Origin: CAYNNQ01 sp964398785 | GTDB taxonomy: Bacteria; Desulfobacterota; Desulfovibrionia; Desulfovibrionales; Desulfonatronovibrionaceae | Length of the DNA stretch: 64,000 nt | Assembly: GCA_964398785.1 (NCBI GenBank) | Contig: CAYNNQ010000008.1 | Span: 22,978 to 86,977, forward strand | Reading direction: 5' to 3' | Part shown: positions 8,880 through 18,132 of the stretch, one piece after another | Layout of the letters: every line of letters starts with the position of its first letter | How positions within the stretch are numbered: position 1 is the first letter of the stretch | Translations under genes and position numbers: made by a program | The notes under the pieces: model-generated | Told to the model about the DNA's origin: nothing | The model's input: the letters and a program-made list of their open reading frames with translations, nothing else | Databases searched by the model: none

Positions 8880-9130
8880 AGGGGGCCTTGACGTTTGGTG
8901 TGGATTTCTTCCGCCTGATCTTTTTTGATGCCCAACCAGTGGCCCGGTGTTTTCTAGCCCCCGCCAAATGGGGATGCTTGCCCCCTCCCGCACCCAAATC
9001 CCTATTTGGGTGCGGGATTTCGGCTTAATATTAGAGGTCAAGAAAACGTGCGGGCTTGTCGCTCAATGCATCCAAAAGGATCAAAGGCAATGATTCCGCG
9101 GTTTTTGTCCGAGGGCCGAAGTCCAAGGGT
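8880..9130 (+). repeat. Repeat A copy 1 (full length, + orientation)
   Basis: Dispersed palindromic element in the 326-bp gap between the convergent PTS IIC and M16 protease genes. The left arm holds TGTGGATTTCTTCCGCCTGA (8900-8919) and TTTTTTGATGCC. A perfect 13-bp inner hairpin, CCCGCACCCAAAT with its complement, is at 8987-9016. The right arm (about 9037-9125) is a diverged inverted copy of the left (GCATCCAAAAGGATCA). Eight more copies or fragments occur in this window. The hairpin could also act as a transcription end between the convergent genes. No gene is seen here. Confidence 0.8.
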
Positions 9131-9182
9131 AAGGGCGTGAGATCCGGGAATCTTTCGCGCCCCGTAAGTATTTAGATCCGGT

Positions 9183-12095
9183 TTAGAGGACCGGGAAGAC
9201 ATTTTCAAGATCCACACCATCCTCCCGGGCTTGCTTTATTTTTTCCTCCGAGCCCAGCACTGAGATCATCTCCTGATCCATAACCCTGTCCAAAGCAGCA
9301 GCGAACTCCTGTATGTTTGCTTCGCGACACCCCAGGATTTCTTCCCGGATTCTTTGTCTTTCCTCATCACTTATACCGGCCAGATATCGGGTCATACTGG
9401 TAAATCCCTTGGCATCGGGCAGCTGATAGGCGTCCATGGCCCCAATGGTCCCGATGATTGCCTTTTCCAGCTCATTTCCGGAGAGCGTGCTCTGCATAAG
9501 GTGTTCCGCGCTGGAGTCGAAAGCGGCAAGGGTTTCGGTAATGTTCGGATCCCGATAGGACAAAAAGCTCATGGTTCCTGAAAGGTGGTCAAAACTGCAG
9601 AATGCCCCGTATGCACCTCCCATTACCCGGATCTTTTCCCATAAATGCCCGGTGCGCAAATATTTGGAGGCCACCAGGGAAGCCGCGTGGAACTGGTAAC
9701 CGCCTTGGTACAGATCCACCGCCTTGCCTACGTAATTTACCTGAGAGGGAAGAGTCATACCTTCATGTCCGGGAAGACAGCGGGGGACCCATTTGGTTGG
9801 GGTGACTTCGCGTTCCTGCATACCGGAAATGAATGCGTCCAACTTATCCCTGGTCTTGTCCAGGTCTTCTTGGTCCGCAGTTACATTGAAGAGCAGGCTG
9901 TTTTTGTGCACCAGGGTATGGTGAATGTCTTGCAGGCAGTGCAGTACTTCCTCCCAATCGGAATCTATACGCGTTAAAAGGTGGCGTAGGAAAATAAGGT
10001 AGCTTATCCCGTTCATGTGTTCCTGGACCCACCCGGCCTCGGTAAACCTGGCCCGCAGTCGCATGCCCACGACCTGGTGTCCGGCGGGGATGAGCATCTC
10101 CTCCATTTCGGCCTTTTCCTCCAAAACTATCTGGCGGAAGCGTTCCTTGTTGTCCAAACGTGTAGCGTTCAGGATATCGTTTAAGATGGTTAAAAGGTTG
10201 TCAGTTTGGTCGGACAGGGACTTCCCCCGGAAGAAAAGCCAGGCGGAGCAGTCTTTTTGCCCTTGTATCTGGTGGGCGAAGGGGACAGGGGATATCCCAC
10301 CGCATTCGCGTCTTATACGCGTAGTGAGCTGAGTAAAATCCTCCTTTTCCGTACCTGCTTCCAAGAGGGCCCGGCCGAAGAGGGGAATAAAAGAGATATA
10401 TTTCTGGGGGAGGAGATGGGTGTTTAGTCCCAAGTCTAGATAGACAATCCCTGAAGTGGAGAGATCGTGTTCCAGGACAGTCACTCCTTGCACTTCTTGT
10501 TCCTGGAAAGGGATGTGTTTTATACCCTTTTCCAGATCTTCGCGGTTTAAGCGGGGGATCTTGGCCAGCTCCTCGGGAGAATCCGGCGCAGCCTGTATTT
10601 CCTGCAGGGTGCGCGTGCGGGTCATGACCTCGCCCAGCTGCTGATTGTCCATGTTTTCTTTTATTTCCTGAAGTTCCGCGGCTTCCTCTTTCAGCATCCT
10701 TTCTTCCAGCCCGGTATCCGGCTCCAATTCCAGAGTCGTCCGGTGTTCGTTGTTCAAGAAATGCTCTTGTATGAGGTTTTCGAAAAACTTTTCCCTGTTT
10801 TGGATACGCTTTTTTATTTCTTCGATATGTGCAGTGAAGTTGAGCAGGGCAAAAGGGGAGTCCTCATGCAGCCATGTGCTCAGGCTGCGCAGCATGACCG
10901 CCAGACCGCGGGGAAATGAGCCGGTATTGTTCTCCCGCAGGTTAAATTCCACTGTGTTTAAAGCGGCCTGGATGATATTGGTGTCCAGGCCCGATTTTGC
11001 CAGCTCTTCAAGGGTGGAGAGTACGAGGGATTCCACTTTTGGGGTATCCTCCGGGGTAACCCCTTTTAGGCCGATGGAATAGAATTGCTGCCTGAGTTCG
11101 GTCTCCAAACCACAACCGGCCAGATCTTCCCCCAGACCGGAATCTATGAGCCTTTTACGCAGGGGAGAGGCGGGCATGCCTATGAGAATATAATTAAGTA
11201 TGCGCAGGGAAATATTGGTGAAAGTATCCGTGGTATCCGGAAGCAGCCAGTTTACGGTGAGCATGTTCCCTTTTTCCGCCTGATCCGGACTAGAGCTGTA
11301 GTATTTTTTTATCCGGGATACGAGTTTTTGTCTCGGTTGAGTCTTTACTTTCGAATCCACCTCCAGTTTATCAAATTGGTTCAGATATTCGCCTAGTTTT
11401 TCCAGGCGCTTTTCTTCCGGGTCGTTGCCGTAGAAAAAAATCCATGAATTACTGGGATGGTAAAATTTGCGGTGGAAATCCACAAAATCCTGGTAGGTGA
11501 GCTGGGGAATGCTTCTGGGATCCCCTCCGGAATCCAGACCGTAGGTGCTGTCCGGAAAGAGGGATTGCTGGGTATATTCGGCCAGAAGGCTTTCCGGTGA
11601 GGAATAGGCTCCTTTCATTTCGTTGTACACTACCCCTTTGTAGGTAAGTGGGGAGTCCTTGCTTTCCAGTTCCAGATGCCATCCTTCCTGAGCGAATATT
11701 TCCGGGGTGATACGGGGGAAGAATGCCGCATCCAGGTATACGTCCATAAGATTGTAGAAATCCTGCATATTCTGACTGGCTACCGGATAACAGGTTTTGT
11801 CCGGGAAGGTCATGGCATTCAGAAAGGTCTGCAGGGATCCCTTCAAGAGCTCGATAAAAGGCTCTTTGGTTGGGTATTTCCGGGAGCCGCAAAGTACGGA
11901 GTGTTCCAGTATGTGGGCTATACCCGTATTGTCCCTGGGGGGCGTGCGGAAAGTGATTCCGAATACCTTGTTTTCATCCTCGTTAAGGATGGAAAGAACT
12001 CGGGCACCGGTTTTTTTGTGTTGCAAAAGCCGAGCCCGGGAATCAATTTCCTTGATATATTGTTCCTCGACGAGATCGAAATCCTGTGTAGCCAT
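9183..12095 (-). CDS. M16 family zinc metallopeptidase (presequence-protease-like)
   Basis: A 970-residue protease of the insulinase/pitrilysin superfamily, closest in length and layout to the PreP (M16C) group, which degrades peptides inside a closed chamber. The inverted zinc motif is HILEH (61-65; His61, Glu64, His65), and the likely third ligand lies in VVYNEMKGAY (near residue 140). No signal peptide is visible, so it is probably cytoplasmic. The second half carries the inactive homologous repeat. The start ATG at 12095 has AGGAG upstream. It has no operon partner: repeats lie on both sides. Confidence 0.9.
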   Translation of the reverse strand: MATQDFDLVEEQYIKEIDSRARLLQHKKTGARVLSILNEDENKVFGITFRTPPRDNTGIAHILEHSVLCGSRKYPTKEPFIELLKGSLQTFLNAMTFPDKTCYPVASQNMQDFYNLMDVYLDAAFFPRITPEIFAQEGWHLELESKDSPLTYKGVVYNEMKGAYSSPESLLAEYTQQSLFPDSTYGLDSGGDPRSIPQLTYQDFVDFHRKFYHPSNSWIFFYGNDPEEKRLEKLGEYLNQFDKLEVDSKVKTQPRQKLVSRIKKYYSSSPDQAEKGNMLTVNWLLPDTTDTFTNISLRILNYILIGMPASPLRKRLIDSGLGEDLAGCGLETELRQQFYSIGLKGVTPEDTPKVESLVLSTLEELAKSGLDTNIIQAALNTVEFNLRENNTGSFPRGLAVMLRSLSTWLHEDSPFALLNFTAHIEEIKKRIQNREKFFENLIQEHFLNNEHRTTLELEPDTGLEERMLKEEAAELQEIKENMDNQQLGEVMTRTRTLQEIQAAPDSPEELAKIPRLNREDLEKGIKHIPFQEQEVQGVTVLEHDLSTSGIVYLDLGLNTHLLPQKYISFIPLFGRALLEAGTEKEDFTQLTTRIRRECGGISPVPFAHQIQGQKDCSAWLFFRGKSLSDQTDNLLTILNDILNATRLDNKERFRQIVLEEKAEMEEMLIPAGHQVVGMRLRARFTEAGWVQEHMNGISYLIFLRHLLTRIDSDWEEVLHCLQDIHHTLVHKNSLLFNVTADQEDLDKTRDKLDAFISGMQEREVTPTKWVPRCLPGHEGMTLPSQVNYVGKAVDLYQGGYQFHAASLVASKYLRTGHLWEKIRVMGGAYGAFCSFDHLSGTMSFLSYRDPNITETLAAFDSSAEHLMQSTLSGNELEKAIIGTIGAMDAYQLPDAKGFTSMTRYLAGISDEERQRIREEILGCREANIQEFAAALDRVMDQEMISVLGSEEKIKQAREDGVDLENVFPVL

Positions 12096-12128
12096 GTATG
12101 CTCCTGGTATTCTCTTCTGAGTTATTTA

Positions 12129-12196
12129 AGGTCCTCTGACGACTTGAAAGGATTAAGCAAAGAAAATCCATAACTTGTGCCCGAGAGCCTTGTTTA
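12129..12196 (+). repeat. Repeat A fragment (right arm only)
   Basis: The segment AAAGAAAATCCATAACTTGT followed by GCCCGAGAGCC (12158-12188) matches the right end of family A (GAGAAAATCCACA..GCTGTGTcc.AGAGCC). The left arm is missing or too decayed to recognise. It lies in the 211-bp gap between the M16 protease start and the lptE stop. The rest of the gap (12197-12306) holds a short imperfect hairpin (TTGGTCCTCCAAGTCCAA) and no gene. Confidence 0.45.
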
Positions 12197-12306
12197 AAGG
12201 TCTATAATTTGAACAGAGTTGCCGGTGCCAGGCAATATTAATGATAGAGGGCGGATTGGGTCCATCTTGGTCCTCCAAGTCCAAGAATACAAAATCCTTA
12301 TGGGAA

Positions 12307-12807
12307 TCAAAAACCCTCTCCCAGTTCGTCCGCGGCCTTTTGCAGGGCATTGTCCACTGCTTGGCGCGACGCTGCCTGCTTTCCTCCTTGCGTGTAAAAT
12401 GACTCGCTTCCGGATATCCACCCGGAGTCCCAGAGTTGGTTCCCCTTATCCGCGTCTAACATCAATATCCGCAAGGTGATCCTGGCTTGGTACTTGACCG
12501 AGACATCGTCTTCTCCCTTCAGGGAATCAGAGGCAGTGAACTCTTTGATATTTACTCGAACCATGGTTTCGGCTTTTTTCTTTTCGGTCCAGCTTACCTG
12601 CCCGCGGCGGGTAAATTCTTCACGCAGTTCGCTGCGCATATATGGAGTAAGCCAGGGTTCCTGGGTTGGGTTGTCCACGCGGTCAAAATACAGTTTGGTC
12701 TTATTTTGGGGCAGAGTGATCGGACTGGACCCGCTAAAGTGGTAACCGCACCCGCATAAAAGGAAGACAACCAAGAGAAAAGTAATAAAAAAATAGCCAC
12801 GAACCAT
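12307..12807 (-). CDS. lptE: LPS assembly lipoprotein LptE
   Basis: Outer-membrane lipoprotein that plugs and chaperones LptD in the LPS translocon. It is 166 residues. The N-terminus is a lipoprotein signal with hydrophobic residues 6-17 and a lipobox ending at Cys20 (LLCGC), followed by GYHFSG, the family hallmark. It starts 2 bp after the leuS stop. In many Desulfovibrionales and Proteobacteria leuS-lptE is followed by holA (DNA polymerase III delta); here the downstream gene is absent and a repeat fragment takes its place. Confidence 0.87.
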   Translation of the reverse strand: MVRGYFFITFLLVVFLLCGCGYHFSGSSPITLPQNKTKLYFDRVDNPTQEPWLTPYMRSELREEFTRRGQVSWTEKKKAETMVRVNIKEFTASDSLKGEDDVSVKYQARITLRILMLDADKGNQLWDSGWISGSESFYTQGGKQAASRQAVDNALQKAADELGEGF

Positions 12808-12809
12808 AA

Positions 12810-15311
12810 TCAGGCGGCCACCACGTTAACCAGTTTGCCGGGGACAACTATCACTTTTTTGATGCTCTTGCCCTGGGTATGCTTGAGGATGTTTTCGTCT
12901 TCCAAGGCGGCGTTCTGCAGGTCTTCGCGGGAAATGTCCCGGGGAACGGAAAGTTTTCCGCGCAGCTTGCCGTTTACCTGCAAAACCACCAGTACCTCGT
13001 CTTTGTGCATGGCCCGGGGATCGGGTTGAGGCCATTCGGTTTCGGCCAAGAGGTTTTCATAGCCGATTTTGGACCATAGTTCCTCGCATATATGAGGGGC
13101 AGTTGGGGATAGAGCAGCCAGGATAGTACTTATAGCGGAGGAGAGCACTTCTTTTCCCTTACGGGAGGCCTGTAGTTCATCCTTTACCCCGTATACCGCA
13201 TTGGTGAGTTCCATTATTGCGGCAATAGCTGTGTTGAACTGGAAACGGTTTTCAATGTCCCGGGTAACCTTGTCTACAGTGGAATGTTCCTTGCGCCGCA
13301 GGTCTTTTTCCTTTTCCTGCAGAACATTTTCTTCTATTGGGGCACAGGGTCCGATGGGGGCCAAATCTTTTTCAAGCTCAACAACAAGTCGCCAAACACG
13401 GTGCAGGAATCGATTGGCCCCTTCTATCCCGGATTCACTCCAGTCCAGGTCCCTTTCCGGAGGAGCGGCGAACAGGCAGAATAGACGTACTGTATCCGCG
13501 CCGTAATGTGTGATCATGGCCTCCGGATCGATTACATTGCCCTTGGATTTGGACATCTTGGCTCCGTCCTTGAGGACCATGCCCTGGGTCAAAAGGTTCT
13601 TAAACGGTTCGTTCATTCCCCGCGGCAAGAATCCCAGGTCCCGAAGTACCTTGACGAAGAAGCGGGCATAGAGGAGATGCAAAATGGCGTGCTCTATCCC
13701 GCCTATATATTGGTCCACCGGCATCCAGTAACTTACTGTGTCCGGATCGAAGGGGGCATCCTCGCGGCGGGGATCGGTGTAGCGTATGTAATACCATGAG
13801 GATTCCACGAAAGTGTCCATTGTATCCGTCTCTCGCCGGGCATCTCTTCCACAGGAAGGGCACTGCGTGTGTAAGAATTCCGGCATTTCCGGAAGCGGGG
13901 AGCGGCCGTCCGAACGCATCTGGGCATTTTGAGGGAGGACAACCGGTAATTCATCTTCCGGGACCGGAACCGTTCCGCATTGATCGCAGTAAATAACCGG
14001 AATGGGTGCGCCCCAAAAACGCTGCCGGGAAATATTCCAGTCCCGGAGACGATAGTTCACCGTACTTTTTCCCTGGGCCCGCTTTTCCAGGTAGGCGGCA
14101 ATCTCCGCTTTACCCTGTTCGTTATCCAGGCCGCTGAACTCCCCGGAGTTGATCATTTTGCCCGGGCCTGTATAGGCTTGCTCCAGTTTATCCGGGGGAT
14201 TATCCGGTTGAGAGGAGATTACATTCCGGATAGGCAAGTCGTATTTGCAGGCGAACTCAAAATCGCGCTGATCGTGGGCCGGTACGGCCATTACCGCTCC
14301 TGTTCCGTATTCGAGCAACACGAAATTGGCCACATAGATGGGCATTTTTTCCCCGGTAATCGGGTTCAAGCAGTATCGCCCGGTGAACATACCCTCTTTT
14401 TCCAGCTCATCGCCCGTCCTTACGCTATGGTCCATGGAGGTTACTTTGCGAACGAATTCCCGGATTTCTGCTTCCTTGTCCGTGCCGGCAACAAGATGCT
14501 CCAATAGGGGATGTTCCGGAGCCAGGCTCATGAAGGTTGCTCCGTACAGGGTGTCCGGCCGGGTGGTGAATACGGTCAATATCCTGTCCGTTCCGGAAAT
14601 GGAGAAGTCAATCTCCATCCCGTAGCTTTTGCCGATCCAGTTTTCCTGCATGGCCAAAACGCGTTCCGGCCATCCTTCGGCTATTTCTTCCAGGCCCGCG
14701 AGCAATTCTTCCGAATAGGCGGTTATGCGCAAAAACCACTGGGAAAGTTCACGCTGTTCCACGGTGGAGTCGCAGCGCCAGCATTGACCCTCCTCCACCT
14801 GTTCGTTGGCTAGCACTGTATTGCATTGGGGGCACCAATTTACAGGGGCCTTTTTACGGTAGACCAACCCCTTCCTCCACATACGCAGGAAAAACAGCTG
14901 TTCCCATTTGTAGTATCCCGGATGGCATGTAGCCAGTTCCCGGGACCAGTCATAGGAATAGCCCATCCTCTTGAGCTCGTTGCGCATGCATTCGATATTG
15001 CTGTAAGTCCATTTTGCTGGGTGGGAATTGTTCTTGATTGCCGCGTTTTCCGCCGGAAGGCCGAATGCGTCCCAGCCCATGGGATGCAGGACATTGAAGC
15101 CGCGCATTTTTTTATACCTGGCTACAACGTCTCCTATGGAGTAATTGCGCACGTGGCCCATATGTATACGCCCGGAGGGGTAGGGAAACATTTCCAGTAG
15201 GTAATATTCGGGCTTTTCTCCGCCTTGAGCGACCTGGAAAGTCTTTCTTTCTTCCCATACCCGTTGCCATCTGGTCTCGATCTTTTCCGGGTTATATTCC
15301 TGTTCCGGCAT
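12810..15311 (-). CDS. leuS: Leucyl-tRNA synthetase
   Basis: Class I aminoacyl-tRNA synthetase that charges tRNA-Leu. It is 833 residues, normal for bacterial LeuRS. The HIGH-type motif is HMGH (about residues 50-53) after YPSGRI. The editing domain (CP1) is in the middle, with the family motif TTRPDTLYGATF. The ATP-binding loop is KMSKSKGN (about residue 590), and the anticodon-binding and C-terminal domains are present. Zinc-type Cys pairs are visible at CPQC and CWRC. It sits between a hypothetical gene and lptE on the same strand. Confidence 0.97.
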   Translation of the reverse strand: MPEQEYNPEKIETRWQRVWEERKTFQVAQGGEKPEYYLLEMFPYPSGRIHMGHVRNYSIGDVVARYKKMRGFNVLHPMGWDAFGLPAENAAIKNNSHPAKWTYSNIECMRNELKRMGYSYDWSRELATCHPGYYKWEQLFFLRMWRKGLVYRKKAPVNWCPQCNTVLANEQVEEGQCWRCDSTVEQRELSQWFLRITAYSEELLAGLEEIAEGWPERVLAMQENWIGKSYGMEIDFSISGTDRILTVFTTRPDTLYGATFMSLAPEHPLLEHLVAGTDKEAEIREFVRKVTSMDHSVRTGDELEKEGMFTGRYCLNPITGEKMPIYVANFVLLEYGTGAVMAVPAHDQRDFEFACKYDLPIRNVISSQPDNPPDKLEQAYTGPGKMINSGEFSGLDNEQGKAEIAAYLEKRAQGKSTVNYRLRDWNISRQRFWGAPIPVIYCDQCGTVPVPEDELPVVLPQNAQMRSDGRSPLPEMPEFLHTQCPSCGRDARRETDTMDTFVESSWYYIRYTDPRREDAPFDPDTVSYWMPVDQYIGGIEHAILHLLYARFFVKVLRDLGFLPRGMNEPFKNLLTQGMVLKDGAKMSKSKGNVIDPEAMITHYGADTVRLFCLFAAPPERDLDWSESGIEGANRFLHRVWRLVVELEKDLAPIGPCAPIEENVLQEKEKDLRRKEHSTVDKVTRDIENRFQFNTAIAAIMELTNAVYGVKDELQASRKGKEVLSSAISTILAALSPTAPHICEELWSKIGYENLLAETEWPQPDPRAMHKDEVLVVLQVNGKLRGKLSVPRDISREDLQNAALEDENILKHTQGKSIKKVIVVPGKLVNVVAA

Positions 15312-15405
15312 GTCCTTCTCCGTTTTGGGGGCTTTTTGAATATGTCCGACTTTTTAGTGTGCCTGATTGCGGTATTTTCGGGAAAAATTGTCCAAACGAT
15401 GCACC

Positions 15406-15912
15406 TTATCTGCGCATAAATTTATGTTTCAAGCCGCGTATTTTGCCCGCAGCAGGCCGATCAGCGCCTTCTTCTTCAGTCCTGCGAGTCAGATCGTATT
15501 TTTCGCGCATGCAGACATGGGTATTGGAATGGTCCCAGTCCAGGGCGAGCTTTCTACACAAGGGATCTTGTCCCTTGCCCAGTAGATAGACTACTGCATC
15601 GCTGCGATAAACCGGCCAGAATTTATCCCCCCATTTTTGGAGTTCCTCTTGTGATCCGCTGCCGTAGGCGGTAAGGATTGAATGTACATCCAGGCCCCAG
15701 TTTTGCCAGTGCAGTTTCTGCAGGCAGTCGGCGAGTTTTTCAGGCCATTTGTTTTCCGGAGCTAGGGCCATCTGCAATTCCCAAAGTTGTATATCCCGGA
15801 GCGGCCAGGAACGAAGCACCGGCTCTTTTTCCTGGTCGGCGCGGACAAAGGAGACCCTGGGGATGCCCATTTCATCAAGGTCACTCCTGCGGGCAAAGCC
15901 CAAGTTTACCAT
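15406..15912 (-). CDS. Conserved hypothetical protein between nusB and leuS
   Basis: 168 residues, soluble, with no signal peptide or membrane segment. It is rich in Trp (WPLRDIQLWELQ, HWQNWGLDVHS) and ends in a basic tail (GLKHKFMRR). I do not recognise a family. The ATG at 15912 lies 31 bp inside the end of nusB and has AAGGA 8 bp upstream; a TTG at 15879 or ATG at 15870 would avoid the overlap. Its place in the nusB-leuS operon suggests a housekeeping role, but nothing in the protein shows which. Confidence 0.7.
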   Translation of the reverse strand: MVNLGFARRSDLDEMGIPRVSFVRADQEKEPVLRSWPLRDIQLWELQMALAPENKWPEKLADCLQKLHWQNWGLDVHSILTAYGSGSQEELQKWGDKFWPVYRSDAVVYLLGKGQDPLCRKLALDWDHSNTHVCMREKYDLTRRTEEEGADRPAAGKIRGLKHKFMRR

Positions 15913-16378
15913 TTCCTGCGTCCTTGGCTACGGCATCCAGTATGCCGTTTATGAAATTCTTGGAGTGTTCGTCCCCGAATCGTTTGGCTATCTCCACTGC
16001 CTCGTTGATGGTAACTTTGGCCGGAATGTCCTGTAAAAAGAGGATCTCGAATATGGCCAGTCTGATTATGGACAATTCCACTTTGGCTATCCGCCCCAGC
16101 TTCCAGTTGCTGGAGTAGGAATTGACAGTGGAGTCCAGTATTTCCAGGTTCTCGACAACTCCCCGGACTAGATTCCAGGCGAAGTTGTCTTCTTTCTCGA
16201 CAGATATGCCGTTGCTTTGGGCAAAATTGTCAAATGTCTTTTGCACCAAAGAGGGTTCTTGTGCAGTGCCTTGGAAAGGCAGGCAATACAGGACCTGAAA
16301 GGCAAAGATCCTCTGCTCCCGCCTACCTACCGGTTTAGTGGGACCTTTATCCGAGCGTGGGTGGCTCATATACGTCAT
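15881..16378 (-). CDS. nusB: Transcription antitermination factor NusB
   Basis: RNA-binding antitermination factor that, with NusE, binds boxA of rRNA operons. It is 165 residues with a somewhat long N-terminus. The family signature GRREQRIFAFQVLY is near residues 18-31, and PAKVTINEAVEIAKRFG plus FINGILDAVAKD are near the C-terminus. It follows ribH by 6 bp, the classical ribH-nusB pair, and overlaps the next gene by 32 bp. Confidence 0.94.
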   Translation of the reverse strand: MTYMSHPRSDKGPTKPVGRREQRIFAFQVLYCLPFQGTAQEPSLVQKTFDNFAQSNGISVEKEDNFAWNLVRGVVENLEILDSTVNSYSSNWKLGRIAKVELSIIRLAIFEILFLQDIPAKVTINEAVEIAKRFGDEHSKNFINGILDAVAKDAGNGKLGLCPQE

Positions 16379-16384
16379 GACCGG

Positions 16385-16855
16385 CTAGATCTGGGTCAGG
16401 ACACGGGCGGTTTCCAGAACGGCGGAAGCTGCTTCCACTCCTTTGTTCCCCGCTTTGCTCCCGGCCCTTTCGATGCTTTGTTCCAAAGTCTCCGTAGTCA
16501 GGATCCCAAACCCGATGGGGACTTCGGTCTCCAGGGTAACCTGGGCTATACCTTTGGTCGCTTCATTGGCTACGTAATCGAAATGCGGAGTAGCCCCCCG
16601 AATCACCGCTCCCAAACAGATTATCCCGTCGTATTTGTTTTGCCCGGCCAGTTTTTTGGCTGTGAGAGGGATTTCAAAGGCTCCGGGGACTTTAACCACA
16701 ACCAGATTCTCAGGATCCGCACCGTGCCGTTGTAGATAGTCCACTGCGCCTCCGACGAGCTTATCCACTATAAAATCGTTGAATCTTCCGGCTATCAGGG
16801 CGAATTTTAAACCTTGGGCATCCAGCCGTCCTTGTATCGTTTTTATGTCCTGCAT
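16385..16855 (-). CDS. ribH: 6,7-dimethyl-8-ribityllumazine synthase
   Basis: Penultimate riboflavin enzyme: joins 5-amino-6-ribitylaminouracil with 3,4-dihydroxy-2-butanone 4-phosphate. It is 156 residues, the normal length. Motifs seen are AGRFNDFIVDKL (23-34), VPGAFEIPLTAKKL, the substrate loop GAVIRGATPHFDYV (with the catalytic His), and PIGFGILTTETLEQ. It comes 3 bp after ribBA and 6 bp before nusB. Confidence 0.96.
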   Translation of the reverse strand: MQDIKTIQGRLDAQGLKFALIAGRFNDFIVDKLVGGAVDYLQRHGADPENLVVVKVPGAFEIPLTAKKLAGQNKYDGIICLGAVIRGATPHFDYVANEATKGIAQVTLETEVPIGFGILTTETLEQSIERAGSKAGNKGVEAASAVLETARVLTQI

Positions 16856-16858
16856 GCA

Positions 16859-18073
16859 TCACCCTTCCTTGTTTTCCATGTGCAGTAAATGTCCCATTTT
16901 GTCCCGCTTGGTTTGCAGGTAGCAAAAATTTTCGTTGCTACTGGGGCATTCCAGAGGAACGCGGTCCGCGGCTTCCAGCCCGTAGCCTTCCAGCCCGATT
17001 ATCTTCTTGGGGTTGTTGGTCATAAGGCGCATTTTCCCTATGTCCAGATGTACCAGTATCTGAGCCCCGATTCCGTATTCCCGCAGATCCGGCTCGAAAC
17101 CCAGTTCCAGGTTAGCCTCCACGGTATCCCGGCCTTCGTCCTGCAGGGCGTAGGCGCGGATTTTATTCCCCAGCCCAATGCCCCGCCCTTCCTGGCGCAT
17201 ATACAAAATCACCCCTTTACCTTCTTCCTCGACCATCTGCATGGCACAATGCAGTTGGTTCCCGCAATCGCAGCGAAGCGATCCGAAGATGTCTCCCGTG
17301 AGGCATTGGGAATGGACTCGGACCATTACCGGTTCATCCAGGTCCCAATCACCTTTTATAAGCGCCAGATGCGTATAATCATCGATTTCGCTCTCGAAGG
17401 CCACAGCACGGAAATTGCCAAACTTGGTGGGTAAATCGGCACGGCCGACTTCGTAGACCAGCGAATCGAACTTGGACCGGTAGCGGATAAGGCTCTCTAT
17501 GGTACAGATTTTCAGATCGTGCTTGGCTGCAAATTCTTCTAGATCCGGCATGCGGGCCATTGTTCCGTCATCACGCATGACTTCGCAAATTACCGCCGCT
17601 GGGGTCAGTCCGGCCAAACGGGCCAAGTCAACACTGCCCTCTGTTTGTCCCGCCCGGACCAGACATCCTCCGTTACGGGCACGCAAAGGGAATACATGGC
17701 CGGGAGTGGCCAAGTCCTCAGGGGTGGAATCCGGAGCCACGGCTGTTTGTATTGTTTTGGAGCGGTCCGCTGCGGAGATACCCGTGGTAACTCCTTCAGC
17801 TGCTTCTATGGACACGGTGAATGCCGTTCCGAAACGAGAGGTGTTTCTCTGGGTCATCATGGGTAGTTCCAAGCGGTCAACAATTTCCGGGGCCATGGCC
17901 ACACAAATGAGTCCCCGACCGTATTTGGCCATGAAATTGACTGCCTCCGGTGTGACGTGGGTGCCGGCGATGGTCAGGTCACCTTCGTTTTCCCGGTCTT
18001 CATCGTCGACAAGTATGACCATACGTCCTTTTTTTATATCTTCAATCGCTTCTTCCACACTGCATACTGGCAT
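16859..18073 (-). CDS. ribBA: Bifunctional 3,4-dihydroxy-2-butanone 4-phosphate synthase / GTP cyclohydrolase II
   Basis: Makes both riboflavin precursors. The N-terminal half (about 1-205) is DHBP synthase, with the acidic motif DDEDRENEGD, RNTSRFGTAFTVS and TPGHVFPLRA. The C-terminal half is GTP cyclohydrolase II, with zinc ligands in SQCLTGDIFGSLRCDCGNQ and the GTP site RQEGRGIGLGNK and DLREYGIGAQIL. Both halves look intact. I use the ATG at 18073 (MPVCSVEEAIEDI), preceded by AGGGA; the frame is open to a GTG at 18133 that touches the ribE stop but has no clear ribosome site. 404 residues. Confidence 0.94.
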   Translation of the reverse strand: MPVCSVEEAIEDIKKGRMVILVDDEDRENEGDLTIAGTHVTPEAVNFMAKYGRGLICVAMAPEIVDRLELPMMTQRNTSRFGTAFTVSIEAAEGVTTGISAADRSKTIQTAVAPDSTPEDLATPGHVFPLRARNGGCLVRAGQTEGSVDLARLAGLTPAAVICEVMRDDGTMARMPDLEEFAAKHDLKICTIESLIRYRSKFDSLVYEVGRADLPTKFGNFRAVAFESEIDDYTHLALIKGDWDLDEPVMVRVHSQCLTGDIFGSLRCDCGNQLHCAMQMVEEEGKGVILYMRQEGRGIGLGNKIRAYALQDEGRDTVEANLELGFEPDLREYGIGAQILVHLDIGKMRLMTNNPKKIIGLEGYGLEAADRVPLECPSSNENFCYLQTKRDKMGHLLHMENKEG

Positions 18074-18132
18074 TTTATTGTCCCTGTTTTTAAAGGTCTT
18101 GATTCTCCGGGCGGTATATGTATCTCCCGGCA

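Noticed and set aside
8880..9130. Repeat A as a simple rho-independent terminator
   Set aside because: The inner hairpin could stop transcription, but the same 200-bp unit recurs with both arms at unrelated places, including upstream of genes, so it is primarily a dispersed repeat.
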